Shown here one piece after another: positions 42,850 to 62,110 of a stretch of DNA of 64,000 nt; position 1 is the first letter of the stretch; the number at the start of each line of letters is the position of its first letter. The position numbers were made by a program, and so were the translations under genes. The notes under the pieces were generated by a model. The model saw only the letters and a list, made by a program, of their open reading frames with translations. It had not been told where the DNA came from and made no database searches. The stretch covers positions 15,346,501-15,410,500 of the forward strand of contig CATNEN010000039.1 of assembly GCA_950097015.1 (NCBI GenBank). The letters are read 5' to 3'. This DNA is from Macrostomum hystrix. Taxonomy: Eukaryota; Platyhelminthes; Macrostomidae.

Positions 42850-44929
42850 TTAGCGCCTTCTCTTTGTCTGCCTAATAGCGGCCTCATAGTTGCAGCAGCA
42901 GTCCAAGCAGCAGTGTCTCAGTCCCCTTGCAAAACAGCTGATTAGAGCGAGGCGGTACTCCGGCACCAGAGCGCAGCGCAGCATTGGTCTCCAAGCGCAG
43001 CCGCCAACCGCAAGCCAATAGGTGTAGAATGCCACCTCAGGCAGCAAAGCAACCTGCGACTCGATAGCCTGAGCGGCGATCCAAACCAACCAGAGGAACA
43101 GTTGAACAAACGAAGCGAAGAATGCCTCTGTATAATAGTGCTCGCGACTCGCGCCTCGCCAGCCAATCCGAGCCGTTTGACGCAATCGGCTGGCTTGAAA
43201 GCCGTCAGTCAGCATGTAGAAATTGGCGGCTGCTAGCGCGCATAGGGCTGGCGCATAGATCACTGCAAACACTGCGGCGTGGTAGCCGGGCTCCTGAAAG
43301 GGGTGGGGGTTAACGGAGAGATCACTTAGTGAAGTCCCCGATTTCCCCAACGAGATTTAAACACCAAGGTTTTCCCAAAGGGAATGGCCAACCGAGATTT
43401 CTTCATGGAGATTTCCCCACTTGGATTTTACCGCCGAGGTTTCCCTACCGAGATTTCCTCATCAATATTTCCGCGTCGAGAATTTCCACCGAGAATTTCC
43501 ACCGAATTTTACCTACCCAGATTTCTTCACAGAGAATTCCCCACTAGGATTTCCCTATCGAGATTTTCCCACCGAGATTGCCACACCGGGATTTCCACAC
43601 CAGGATTTCCACACCGGGATTTCCCCACCGAGATTTCCCCACCGAGATTTCCATACCGGGATTTCCACACCGGGATTTCCACACCGAGATTTCCCCACCG
43701 AGATTTCTTCTCAGAATTCACCACTAAGATTTCCCTATCGAGATTTTCTCACCGAGGTTTCCCTACCGAGATTTCCCCACTTAGATATCCCTGCCGATAT
43801 TGCCCTTCCATATTCTCTTGCTCAAGCTTCCAGAGCAAGAATCAACGAATCTATACTCGAACAATCTAGCTGCGATTCCATAGATGATTCTATTAACAAT
43901 CTACGATTCTTGAGTCGATTCCAAAGCCACGCACAGCCAACCAGTCGACGAAGCAGGCCGCGGTGGCGTCTTGAAACGCGGCCGGAGTAGGCGACACGGC
44001 AGTCGGCAGGCAGATGGCGACGGACAGATAGGCGCCGGCGATGACCCAGCAGGTGGATCGGACAGTGGACACGCCGCCACCAGCATCGGCTGCTGCACCT
44101 CGGGACCAGCGCCGATCTGCGCCTAATGAGTGGGGCCGTCGAAATGCGCCGAAATGGTCGCAACTGATTACAATCAACAGGTAACAGGTGAAATGAATCA
44201 GCCAGCTACCAGAGTAGGCTGCCAGCTCGCAGGGCAGGCGCCAACTCATTGGATGCTGCGCGAAATTGGAAAACATTAACAATCCCATAATTAGTTAAGC
44301 TATTGAAGCTTCATTTGCTAGATAAGGCTAGTAAAGGGTAAATGAATGGGAATCACGATAAAAAGGCTTAAGATATAAGCTAATTCTTATATCGTTGATT
44401 TAAGGAATTCGTTGTTGCCACGATTCCAACAACGATTCCAGCTAGGATTCTTGAGATGATTCCAGGGACGTTTCTTAAGGCGATTCCAGCTACGATAATT
44501 AATGTAATTTTAGCTACGATTCTTAAAGCGATTGGTTCTAGCTACGATTCTTGCGGCGATTCCAGAACGATTCTTAAGGCGTTTACAGCTCTGTCTAAAA
44601 CACCCGCGCTACCATTTAAGAGGTATTCTGTGAGTAAGTATTAACTAGCTTACATTTGTCACTGGCTGCTGCTGCTGCTGCTGCATTAGTCGAGTTGCCA
44701 GCGATAGACCAGGAAGCAGAAAGCCGGTTGCCAAGTCGGCAATGGTCAATGCGCCAAGGAAGACCCGATTGACGCAGCGATTGTGCCGGCAGGCGGTGCT
44801 GGCAGGCCGACTGCTGGGTAGCAACAGGGCAGCAACCGTGGCCGAGTTGATTAGCAGGCTGACGAGGATCAGGCCGAGTAGGAAGGCCGGCTCAAAGCTC
44901 GGCTTGCTCAGATCGATGCTTGACGACAT
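42850..44929 (-). CDS. Divergent rhodopsin-like GPCR, three exons
   Basis: Exons 44929-44654, 44255-43935 and 43293-42850 join in phase 0 (donors GTAAGC, GTGCGT; acceptors CGCGCAG, CCTTTCAG); 346 residues. TM1 FLLGLILVSLLINSATVAALL, TM2 VFLGALTIADLATGFLLPG, TM3 after PCEL, TM4 CWVIAGAYLSVAICLPTAV, extracellular Cys in TAACFVDW, TM5 AAVFAVIYAPALCALAAANF, TM6 FFASFVQLFLWLVWIAAQA, TM7 FYTYWLAVGGCAWRPMLRC. The TM3/ECL2 disulfide pair is present. The DRY box is replaced by CDHF and NPxxY is absent (WRPML), so G-protein coupling is uncertain. The long third segment ends in a Cys-rich, basic tail (CCLDCCC). The ligand cannot be inferred. Confidence 0.72.
43370..43805. repeat. Degenerate 15-bp minisatellite (GPCR intron 2)
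   Basis: Units such as ccccaccgagatttc and cacaccgggatttcc, ordered in the middle and degenerate at both ends. Confidence 0.9.
44400..44590. repeat. Degenerate short-unit array (GPCR intron 1)
   Basis: Loose repeats of agctacgattctt and acgattccag; old or interrupted array. Confidence 0.65.
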
Positions 44930-44987
44930 TGGCTAAACACACAGACGATTGGCAGTTGGTTGATAGTGAGCAAATTGATTGACAACT

Positions 44988-45130
44988 TTATTCTATTCTA
45001 TTCTATTCTATTCCATTCTATTCTATTTTATTCTATTCTATTCTATTCTAGTCTATTCTATTCTAATTCTATTCTATTATGTTCTGTTCTATTATATTCT
45101 ATTCTATTCTATTCTATTCTATTCTATTCT
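44988..45130. repeat. Microsatellite (ttcta)n
   Basis: About 28 copies of the pentanucleotide attct, slightly interrupted, just upstream of the GPCR start. Confidence 0.97.
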
Positions 45131-45139
45131 TCTCCTGGC

Positions 45140-45825
45140 ATGGACTGAACAGATGCTTGCTGTGGCTGCAGCCCTGGCTGCAGTTCTGGTCCAGCTGAGC
45201 TAGGTGTGATTTCTCTCTGCTTTCCTCCCTCCTATAATAGGCTGCACAGTTACTAAATTATAAGGGCTTAAGTTGCCCTTCAATTAGGAATTTCCAGGAA
45301 ATCAAGCACTACTCACGAAGCTATTCTCGATAATCCGTTAATGGCCAGGTCACGCCACGGAACAAATTAATTGGCAATTAGTAACAATAAACTAACCAGC
45401 CACTTAAGACTGGTTCACTAGGCCATCAAACTAGGCCGGGAACACGATTGCGCATTATTATTTTATGACTATATCAAAAGCGAGACATTTGATGGCTACT
45501 CGGAAGAGACTAACTAATTAACACAAGAAAATGATTTGCGACTTTATTACGTTACTACTCGACCGTACATGTTTTTACTAGTTACTAGTACATGTCATAG
45601 TCAGCTACACTAGAGTTGACTAGATTAAAATAGATTAGATTAGATTAAATGTCTAGATTAAATTTCCTAAGGCAAACAGGTAAGACTGTGAATAATTGGT
45701 TCAGTTTTTTGCAACAGCCCTGTTCACATTTGAGAAATGGGCTCACATGTCAATAAAAATCAATCATAACGCTTAATTAAAAAAATTCAGTTTTTCATTT
45801 TTGAATCTGTTTAACAGCACTCAGG
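45140..45825. other. Intergenic region
   Basis: No gene recognised. Contains a short ctagattagattagat run near 45625-45660. Confidence 0.35.
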
Positions 45826-45839
45826 TATATTCTACCAAA

Positions 45840-45879
45840 CTAACTAACAAACAAGAAACAAACGAACAAACAAACAAAC

Positions 45880-45911
<32 letters not shown>

Positions 45912-45951
45912 AAACAAACAAACAAACAAACAAACAAACTAACTAACTAAC

Positions 45952-45991
<40 letters not shown>

Positions 45992-45992
45992 C

Positions 45993-46027
<35 letters not shown>

Positions 46028-46068
46028 CAACTAACTAACTAACTAACTAACTAACTGACTAACTAACC

Positions 46069-46111
<43 letters not shown>

Positions 46112-46112
46112 C

Positions 46113-46149
<37 letters not shown>

Positions 46150-46192
46150 CTTAACCAACTAACTAACTAACAAACTAACTAACTAACTAACC

Positions 46193-46281
<89 letters not shown>

Positions 46282-46348
46282 ACTAACTAACTAACTAACC
46301 AACTAACTAACTAACTAAGGAACTAACTAACTAACTAACTACTTAACC

Positions 46349-46397
<49 letters not shown>

Positions 46398-46419
46398 CTT
46401 AACCAACTAACTAACTAAT

Positions 46420-46467
<48 letters not shown>

Positions 46468-46468
46468 C

Positions 46469-46500
<32 letters not shown>

Positions 46501-46512
46501 GACTAACTAACC

Positions 46513-46555
<43 letters not shown>

Positions 46556-46556
46556 C

Positions 46557-46593
<37 letters not shown>

Positions 46594-46636
46594 CTTAACC
46601 AATTAACTAACTAACAAACAAACTAACTAACTAACC

Positions 46637-46699
<63 letters not shown>

Positions 46700-46735
46700 C
46701 AACTAACTAACTGACTAACTAACTTAAATAACTAA
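45840..46735. repeat. Long tetranucleotide microsatellite (aact)n
   Basis: About 900 bp of actaactaacta with acaa and aacc interruptions. The interruption pattern (cttaaccaact, gactaactaacc) recurs, suggesting block duplication. Confidence 0.98.
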
Positions 46736-47032
46736 CTAATTTGTAACTGAAGTACTTACATCGTGTGCTAGCAAAATTTACAGCTCAGGCACGTTTTTTC
46801 GCAGGGCTACAGTACAAAATTGACAAGAATTTAATATTGCAACCAACCACAAATAGTCCTTTTATATTTTTGCGACTTCAAAATCTATACTTGTCATATG
46901 GTTGGCTGCAACAACTCAGTGCCAGCTTTGACCAATTATTTTGCTGTTATAGAAGTCATCAAACCAAGGAGACTACTTTCATGAGCAACTTTATAAACAG
47001 ACTGCAATTTGAAACAGATTTAGTCAGCACAG

Positions 47033-47620
47033 TCAGATGGAAGCATTTCCAGTGTTGAATCCGCGAATGCCGTTAGGTTTATCTTCGCACCGCCTGGCGC
47101 AGCAAATCAGAAAGCAGCTGGTGAGCATCAGGACAAGCGGTAAGCCAGCCAGGAGTCCTAAGCCCAGCCAGTTGAGCTGGTCAGCACGCCGAGCATTGCT
47201 AGTCAGACGGTGGCCAGAGTACAGCAAGCTGACGTAGGCCGCCAACAGCACGCAGAGACCTAAAAACTTCAGCGCTAGTCCTGCGCTACGCCGACAGCAG
47301 AAAAAACAGCCGGATCGAAATCTTTGCAAGTCGACAACTCTGACGACAATCAAACCCGCCGAGGCGCCAGCCGCTGTTGTCGCTGGACCAGCCGTCGCTG
47401 CTGCGCCCTCTTCCACCTGTCTTGACCGCGACGAAGACGACGAGACTGGCGCCTCGCAGGTTGAATCGCCGGACACAATGACAATGGAGGCTCCTGCCCC
47501 GCTGCCTTCCACTAAGCCGGTTCGATTCGGAGGACTTGTGCTGCTTTGAGCAGTTTCAACGCTGTTGGCGGATAACCCCGGCTGCTGCTGCTGACTATTG
47601 ATGCAGTTGTAAGAAATCAT
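47033..47620 (-). CDS. Two-transmembrane protein, family unknown
   Basis: Single open frame of 195 codons with a real ATG. N-terminal 95 residues are low-complexity (QQQQ, SSSSSR, Ala/Thr-rich) and probably cytoplasmic. A Cys-rich patch (SGCFFCCRRS) precedes TM1 (LALKFLGLCVLLAAYVSLL); after a short loop TM2 (LGLGLLAGLPLVLMLTSCFL) and a CCARRC patch that could be palmitoylated. C-terminus FNTGNASI. No neighbouring exon was recognised; no family match is claimed. Confidence 0.6.
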   Translation of the reverse strand: MISYNCINSQQQQPGLSANSVETAQSSTSPPNRTGLVEGSGAGASIVIVSGDSTCEAPVSSSSSRSRQVEEGAAATAGPATTAAGASAGLIVVRVVDLQRFRSGCFFCCRRSAGLALKFLGLCVLLAAYVSLLYSGHRLTSNARRADQLNWLGLGLLAGLPLVLMLTSCFLICCARRCEDKPNGIRGFNTGNASI

Positions 47621-47843
47621 TAGATCCTTATAGAAGCAAGCGTCTTATAACAGCGTTTTCTTCTGTCTAAGCGTATTTTTGTCAAAAAAAATGACTGCGA
47701 CAACCGATCTAGTACTTTCCGATTACCAATCAAACACTGGACATTAAATTTTATGCACTTTTGCCATAGACAAAACATATTATTATTATCTTTGCGTTCG
47801 GGTAGTCAGTTCTCATGCATGCGCTTGCTATGCCTCTAAAAGT

Positions 47844-48203
47844 GGGCCAGTGGCTGAGCGGTTAACGCGGTTGCCTCTCGAACCAGGGTCCCTAAAAATT
47901 CGATTCCGCAATGAGGCCATATTTATTTGGGGCGCAGCCGCGGAGAGAAGGCTTGGGGGCTTGTTGTGCAATTTACGCCCTTAATGGCCAACATCAAAGG
48001 CACACTGAATTTGTACACTGCCTGACGATGAGAAAGTCAGGGCAGATGTACACACCTGTGTGAGCCTGTGCCTGCGTACAGTATCTGTGTGCATGTGCTC
48101 AGGAGTCAGCGAAATAGGCAGAATTGCCTCCTCGCTGGCTGCGGGTCTAGTGTCACCAAATGATGCGCCATTGCCCACAGCCCTCTTGCAATTATTATTA
48201 TTT
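47844..48203 (+). mobile_element. tRNA-derived SINE, family A (full length)
   Basis: 360-bp element with A box gtggctgagcggttaacgcg, B box aattcgattcc and 3' tail of att repeats. It is flanked by a 16-bp target duplication ctatgcctctaaaagt at 47828-47843 and 48204-48219, which defines the ends and indicates LINE-driven insertion. Confidence 0.95.
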
Positions 48204-48244
48204 CTATGCCTCTAAAAGTAGGAATGTAAGAAAATCATTCATAT

Positions 48245-48855
48245 TTAAATACTTTTGCGTGCGCAAACCTTTGATATGGAATAGGGTTGATAAGATTTTA
48301 ACTGGTTCTTTGCGTGTGGAAACCTTTGATACGGAATAGGGTTGATAAGATTTTAACTGGTTCTTTGCGTGCGGAAACCTTTGATACGGAATAGGGTTGA
48401 TAAGATTTTAACTGGTTCTTTGCGTGCGGAAACCTTTGATACGGAATAGGGTTGATAAGATTTTAACTGGTTCTTTGCGTGTGGAAACCTTTGATATGGA
48501 ATAGGGTTGATAATATTTTAACTGGTTCTTTGCGTGCGGAAACCTTTGATAGGGAATAGGGTTGATAAGATTTTAACTGGTTCTTTGCGTGCGGAAACCT
48601 TTGATATGGAATAGGGTTGATAAGATTTTAACTGGTTCTTTGCGTGCAGAAACCTTTGATACGGAATAGGGTTGATAAGATTTTAACTGGTTCTTTGCGT
48701 GCGGAAACCTTTGATATGGAATAGGGTTGATAGATTTTAACTGGTTCTTTGCGTGCGGAAACCTTTGATATGGAATAGGGTTGATAGATTTTAACTGGTT
48801 CTTTGCGTGCGGAAACCTTTGATATGGAATAGGGTTGATAGATTTTAACCAGTAC
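48245..48855. repeat. Minisatellite, 55-bp unit
   Basis: About 11 copies of a 55-bp unit containing ggttctttgcgtgcggaaac and ggaatagggttgataagatt, the last three lacking two bases. No gene is assigned around it. Confidence 0.97.
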
Positions 48856-48859
48856 CAGC

Positions 48860-49256
48860 TAAAATTCCAACTGTGGTTCCTTCTACGATTCTAGTTCCTG
48901 CTGGGGAAACAAAAGTAAACATGTGGAAACATCGTACACGCTACTATAACGTTATATACATTTTTATTCTAGTAAACTTAGCAGAGTACCTAGTCTTTAT
49001 GATTCCCTGGAGTTTTATGTCTTACGTCTATGGTTAAAAGTAATCGTTTGGCTTTAATAATTTTTCTGGCTCTCTATGAAATATTTTCTTTCGTTAGCCT
49101 AAAGAAAGCGTTGTCTATGGCCTATTTGTGGTGCCGTTAGTAGAGAAGTATTTATTAGCAATCAGGCAAAGAATCAGAAGCAGAATTGTCCATTCAGTTG
49201 TTTACTGTGTTTAAAAATCTTTAAAGTGCATTCGAGCCACAAGCAGACAAGCTGCA
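48860..49256. other. Upstream region of the EGF/TSP1 gene
   Basis: No array; contains the presumed 5' region. No promoter motif claimed. Confidence 0.35.
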
Positions 49257-56777
<7,521 letters not shown>

Positions 56778-56779
56778 GG

Positions 56780-57295
56780 CCTGAATGACTCACAGCATGA
56801 CCAACTGACTATAAATGACTGGCTGTATGACCAACTGACTATAAATGACCGACTGTATGACCAACTGACTATAAATGACCGACTGTATGACCAACTGACT
56901 ATAAATGACCAACTGTATGACCAACTGACTATAAATGACCGACTGTATGACCAACTGACTATAAATGACCGACTGTATGACCAACTGACTATAAATGACC
57001 GACTGTATGACCAACTGACTATAAATGACCGACTGTATGACCAACTGACTATAAATGACCGACTGTATGACCAACTGACTATAAATGACCGACTGTATGA
57101 CCAACTGACTATAAATGACCGACTGTATGACCAACTGACTATAAATGACCGACTGTATGACCAACTGACTATAAATGACCAAATGTATGACCAACTGACT
57201 ATAAATGACCGACTGTATGACCAACTGACTATAAATGACCGACTGTATGACCAACTGACTATAAATGACCGACTGTATGACCAACTGACTGAGTA
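56780..57295. repeat. Minisatellite, 30-bp unit
   Basis: About 16 copies of a 30-bp unit made of ccaactgactataaatgacc plus gactgtatga, starting 20 bp after the EGF/TSP1 stop codon, hence in its 3' UTR or just beyond. Confidence 0.98.
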
Positions 57296-57747
57296 ACTAA
57301 CTGAAAGACAAATTTAGTCACTAGTTGAATAAATAACTCGCTGACTGACTGCATTTGGTCAAATGACTGGCGAAATGGCCAAATGCATGACTTAAATAGT
57401 AATAGACTGTATTAATTATTGTACCAATTAAAATAGGGTATTTCTTCATTCGGTGTGGTCACTAGTTAGTTTTCTGTTGCAGTTTCCTGTTTTGTTAATA
57501 TGCGGCTAAACTACAAAGAAATAAAAAAGTTCGTTTTTGTGATTGATTTTATGTGAAAATTTGCTTTTTCTATTACCAAACAAAGGCTTTCACAACATGT
57601 GATGTTATGATAACAAAGCAAATCAAAACGATGAGACTAGGATAAAACAAAACAATATACAAGCAAACAATGATTTGATTGATGCAGATAACAAACAAGT
57701 CGGTGGAAGTTTCTGGATAAAATTGTTTTCTAAAATGAAGGGAAGTC

Positions 57748-58106
57748 GGTGGCAGAGCGGTTAACGCGTTTGCCTCTCGCACCAAGGTCCCTGAGCTCTC
57801 GATTCCGCGGCGAGGCCACATTCATTTTGGGGCGCAGCCACGGAGGGAAGTTTTGGGGGCTTTTCGTGCAATTTACGCCCTTAATGGCCAACCTCCATGG
57901 CACAGTGAGAGTTTGCGCTGTATGACGATGAGAAAGTCAGGGCAGATGTACACACCTGTGTGAGTGTGTGCCTGCGTACAGTATCTGTGCGCGTGTGCTC
58001 AGGAGTCAGCAAATTGGCAGAATTGCCTCCTCGCTGGCTGCGGGTCTAGTGTCACTAAATGATGTGCCATTGCGCACAGCCCTCCTGCAAGAATAATAAC
58101 AATAAC
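57748..58106 (+). mobile_element. tRNA-derived SINE, family A
   Basis: Head gtggcagagcggttaacgcg with B-box-like ctctcgattcc; body and end (ggagtcagcaaattggcag, gcgggtctagtgtcac) nearly identical to 47844-48203, with a short aataataac tail. Confidence 0.92.
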
Positions 58107-58235
58107 TTCATAAAATGTACAAATAGATTTCTGGAAGATGTATCAATCGATTCCTGGAAAATGTATAAATAGAAATCAGTTAAACCAATTAGTGATCCCT
58201 AGTTAATTAGATCTTGGATAAAAATGTTTTATAGT

Positions 58236-58811
58236 CTATAAAAAGTCTCGCCCATTTTGCTGCTTCTTTTTGTTTTTCGACTTGCGGCTCTTCTGCTTCC
58301 GGTGCAGCCACGGCTCAACTGGCGCGCCGCGCCCGCCCCAGAGTCCCCGGCTTGACCTCCTGGCTGCGTCCTGCTCGGCCTTGTACTCTGGGCAGCAGCG
58401 GCCCCGGTAGCACCAGGCAAGTCCGTTGGCCACCAGCCAGCGGTTGATGTCCGCGTTGTCGTGACAGACGAAGCCCAGAACGCGGCCGTACAAGTCCAGG
58501 CCTGGCGAGACAACGCACACCCGGCTGCCGACTGGCAGGCGTCGCGCCAGGGCCGACGTGGCTTCGGCACCGAACGGCTGGTCGAGCTCCGGGGCGTCGA
58601 TTTGGGCTAGCCGAATTCGAGTTGTCGACGACTTTGTTGAAGCTCCGTCAGCCTGCAGTCGCAGGGTATCGGCGTCGTGGATTGAAGCAACTCTGCCGCA
58701 CATGTACTTTTCTGCGGATTCCGTAGAAAAATTAGATTTTTCCTTTCTAATTATTTCTCTTCTCCCATTCGTCTCTGATTGGCTCACACTTCGAGATAAC
58801 GATGGGGGCAT
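58236..58811 (-). CDS. Micrococcal-nuclease-like (SNase/TNase fold) protein
   Basis: Single open frame of 191 codons. From residue about 37 it carries a complete thermonuclease domain: HDADTLRL (both metal-site Asp), RIRLAQIDAPELDQPFG (the Arg, Asp and Glu of the active site), DLYGRVLGFV (second catalytic Arg), INRWLVANGLAWCY, and the terminal GLWGG...PVEPWLHRK typical of free-standing nucleases rather than of Tudor-SN. The C-terminus is a Lys/Arg-rich tail. Predicted Ca-dependent nuclease. The 36 N-terminal residues look unlike the domain; an acceptor-like ctacggaatccgcag just before AEKYMCG suggests it may instead be the last exon of a longer gene. Confidence 0.8.
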   Translation of the reverse strand: MPPSLSRSVSQSETNGRREIIRKEKSNFSTESAEKYMCGRVASIHDADTLRLQADGASTKSSTTRIRLAQIDAPELDQPFGAEATSALARRLPVGSRVCVVSPGLDLYGRVLGFVCHDNADINRWLVANGLAWCYRGRCCPEYKAEQDAARRSSRGLWGGRGAPVEPWLHRKQKSRKSKNKKKQQNGRDFL

Positions 58812-58924
58812 GGAAGTGTATAATAAGGAGTGAGGACGGGCCAGAGGGTAAGGAATGAAAAGAAGGGGTTAGGAATAAGAGACGATTTGTGAACCAATCA
58901 GTGGCCAGAGAGAAATTTGGCAGT

Positions 58925-59030
58925 ATTCGCAGCCAACAGCACAGCCGCAGCTATTGCGTGGCGCATCTGAAGAATGCGTACAGCTGTTCAGTCCATGGAC
59001 TGGGGGGACACCTCACGAATCCAGGGTTAA
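58925..59030 (-). mobile_element. SINE family B fragment
   Basis: Matches the body at 28560-28640 (cgcagctattgcgtggcgca; cagtccatggactgggggga). Head and tail are missing. Confidence 0.7.
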
Positions 59031-59039
59031 ACAAAGAAC

Positions 59040-59440
59040 AAGCTGTTGCTATGTTTTGCTTTATTTATTCTAACGTGTTTTTATAATTTTAATCAAACTA
59101 TAGTGCCTTTTTAATGTATATTTTTATACATTCTAATAGAGCATAACATCCTATGAGAACTTCTCTTATTAAAAAAACATAACAATTTTTCGGATCAGAT
59201 GTAATTTCTTGAAAATTTAGCCACAATTTAAGTAAAAGAAGTTTTCCAAAAACTTCAGTCCTGTTACACTCAACCATAGTGCTGCTAAAAAACTTTGAGA
59301 GTATGTAGCAAAACTTTTCTAAGTTAAAATCAGTCTTGTTTGACTTGGGGAGGTTGTTTTCGAAGTTGTAAATAGACTGCAGGTGAAACAGTCTTGTCCT
59401 GGGTAAGCTTGTTCAGCGAGTTACCCAATGTCTAAAGTGG
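59040..59440. other. AT-rich spacer
   Basis: No feature recognised. Confidence 0.4.
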
Positions 59441-59444
59441 AGGC

Positions 59445-59865
59445 TACAGTTGCACATGCAACCTCTAAGATGGGGGTGCTGCAGTTGCACATCACACCTC
59501 TAAGATGGGGGTGCTGCAGTTGCACACCACACATCTAAAATGGGGGTGCTGCAGTTGCACATCACACCTCTAAGATGGGGGTGCTACAGTTGCACATCAC
59601 ACCTCTAAGATGGGGGTGCTACAGTTGCACATCACACCTCTAAAATGGGGGTGCTGCAGTTGCACATCACACCTCTAAAATGGGGGTGCTGCAGTTGCAC
59701 ACCACACATCTAAGATGGGGGTGCTGCAGTTGCACATCACACCTCTAAGATGGGGGTGCTGCAGTTGCACATCACACCTCTAAGATGGGGGTGCTGCAGT
59801 TGCATATCACACCTCTAAGATGGGGGTGCTGCAGTTGCACATCACACCTTAAAAATGGGGGTGTT
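59445..59865. repeat. Minisatellite, 34-bp unit
   Basis: About 12 copies of a unit containing gggggtgctgcagttgcaca and tcacacctctaaga. Confidence 0.97.
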
Positions 59866-59869
59866 AAAA

Positions 59870-60590
59870 ATGTATAAATTTTAGACAATGCTGTTGTCGC
59901 ATATCACAACCCAAAAGGTATTACAAATTTCAAAGCCCATATGGCAGTGACTGTTTAAAATGTCACTAGACAAGAAAAATCATTCGATTTGGCTAAAAGA
60001 GGAATTCGGGTGCACTTTTTCCAATTGTTATTTTTCCTTGCAAGGCAAACTCTCCAAAAATCGCGCCTCCAGCAATTGAACACGGATCAATTTGTGTTTA
60101 CAGCCATGCAGCAAAGGCTAAGAAAAGATCTATCTATTGCACGCAAGATCCTCAACAACCTAATTGCTGCAAGATTGGTCCTCTGACAAAGCTTTGCCGT
60201 GTAGGAGAAATATAATCTATGAGCATCGTTCACTGTTTCCTGAGCAGACTGAGCAGTGGCGCTCAGCGTGTCAGAAATTTAAAATCGAAGCAAGCACAGA
60301 AGCAAACAAAAGAAAGATAATTACACCGATAAAGCTGCTTCATCGACTCGCTCATCTGCGTCTGAGTCAAATAAATACATTTTAATCAGGCCTAATTCAG
60401 GTTTAATCAGGATTCGCTTTTATTTTCTGATTAAATTTAGCGAAAAGAATAATTTTTTTTATTTTCAGATTTTACAATCTTCTTAGCAATAACAGTCGGA
60501 TTATTGTTGACAAGTTTACTTCTAGAACTGAAAGTCAGGATTAGCTGTCTTCATAGCGTTATTCGGGCCTACAAAGGAAGGCCTTGTTGG
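59870..60590. other. Region without supported gene
   Basis: Short open stretches exist (around 59990-60190) but show no family motif, splice context or convincing start. Confidence 0.3.
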
Positions 60591-60594
60591 TGGG

Positions 60595-60840
60595 GATCGG
60601 AAGCGTGGGAGAAATATGGGAAGGGCGACAGACGATACATGAACACGGGATGGAGAAAGAGGGAAGTGAGAGAAAATATGAGATGTGGGAAAGGAAGAGA
60701 GGGGAGAGCGAGATATGGTTGAAGAAGAGGGAGGAGAAAGGAAGAGAGGGTGAGGAAAATATGAGAGATAGGAAGAGGTTAGAGTGAAGGAAATGGGAGT
60801 GAAAGAGGTGGGAGAGGAAGAGATAGGAGAGACGAGAGAC
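60595..60840. repeat. Purine-rich low-complexity tract
   Basis: Irregular gggaagagaggg-type sequence, almost free of C and T on the plus strand; possibly a decayed array. Confidence 0.7.
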
Positions 60841-61830
60841 GATTAGAACTCATAGTAAATTGCCAATGCTGAAATCTGGTATTATTTTGGGCAATCTCAC
60901 TTGCAGAGGCGCAATCAATGGCCATTTTAGACTCCTGCCAGCTGATCTTTCTTCGAGCAGCCGAGTTGCACAACTCGACTTCGATTGCCAATAGCAACAG
61001 CAGGCAGGCCGACAGCTGCCACAGACTCAAGCAGCTGGGATGCTGAAATGCCGTTTGCAGAAACTTAATTTGTGTTAACCAGTTAGACTGGGATACAACC
61101 TGTGACCTGTTAGACAGAATTCTGTGGACTGTTACAATGGCGTGTCCACCTGATAAGACAAAACCCGGAAATGACTGCCACAAACTTTGTTCCAATTTGT
61201 TCGAGTCAGTTCGCTGAAATTTTTTAAAATCAAAACAGCTTTGTTCATTTTCGAAAATACTTCAAAGCTTTTTTATTTTTGTAATTTATTTAGCAGCAAC
61301 TGACTGAAACTTAAATAATTAATGCTAAAGGAAACAATGAACGGAACAGGTGCGTTGCTACATTAACTAGAAGCTAAAATGCTAACTGATGGATCTACAA
61401 AGGGGTAGTCAACTATGAATTACTGAGTGCTGGTGAGTAATTAAAAATTTGCACTTTCTACGTTTTTTACTTTTTTTCGTAATTATATTCGTCATTCAGC
61501 ACAGTCTCACACTCAAATAAAGTTCGAGGTAGATTTGATGGACAGGTGACTATTTGAGAAATAGGCAAACCAAGAATAGCCAACAGATAATCAGCTATAA
61601 TTAATATCCAATTAATTCGTCCGTGAGCTAAAACTAAAATCTTTGTTATAAAACAAATGATTGACAGATCAGAGCCGAACTGCTCTGTGTGCGATTATTG
61701 TAACAAATTCATGTGAGACTAAGATAGTTATTAAGCGTCTTGAAAAGTGCGAACTCCACTCCCAGCAGAACCAATTGAAGATCTTCTCAACCGAGAACAG
61801 AACATATGTCGATCGTCAAGCTCTAGCCAC
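60840..61830. other. Intergenic region
   Basis: A minus-strand stretch at about 60860-61050 reads as a hydrophobic Leu-rich segment (LWQLSACLLLLLAIEVELC) followed by a polar chain. It could be part of a secreted-protein exon but lacks a start and splice support. Confidence 0.25.
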
Positions 61831-61834
61831 TATA

Positions 61835-62035
61835 GTCTAGAGGGGGCTGAGTGGCAGAGGACACGTTCATTAAGGGCGCAGTCGCGGATAGAAGGCCGCC
61901 AAAACTACAAGGAAAGTGAGCACTGACCGCCTCGTGATAAAAAAGCCGGGGCAGATGTACACACCTGCTGTGCTCAGGAGTATGCGGAATGTGGCAGATT
62001 CGCATCCTCGCTGGCTGCCGCGGGCCTAGCCTACC
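61835..62035 (+). mobile_element. SINE family A, degenerate copy
   Basis: Truncated head (gctgagtggcagag) joined to the 3' half (ggggcagatgtacacacctg, ctcaggagtatgcggaat, tcctcgctggctgccgcggg). The middle is deleted. Confidence 0.75.
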
Positions 62036-62110
62036 AAGCTTCCAGAGCTTTTTAGTTCAATATGCCCCCTCCCAACCCTAAAAAAATCCCTGCTTGTCCA
62101 GTAGTTCAAG

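Noticed and set aside
60779-61195. 138-codon minus-strand frame with a hydrophobic stretch
   Set aside because: No ATG in good context, runs into the purine-rich tract, and no splice partner found.
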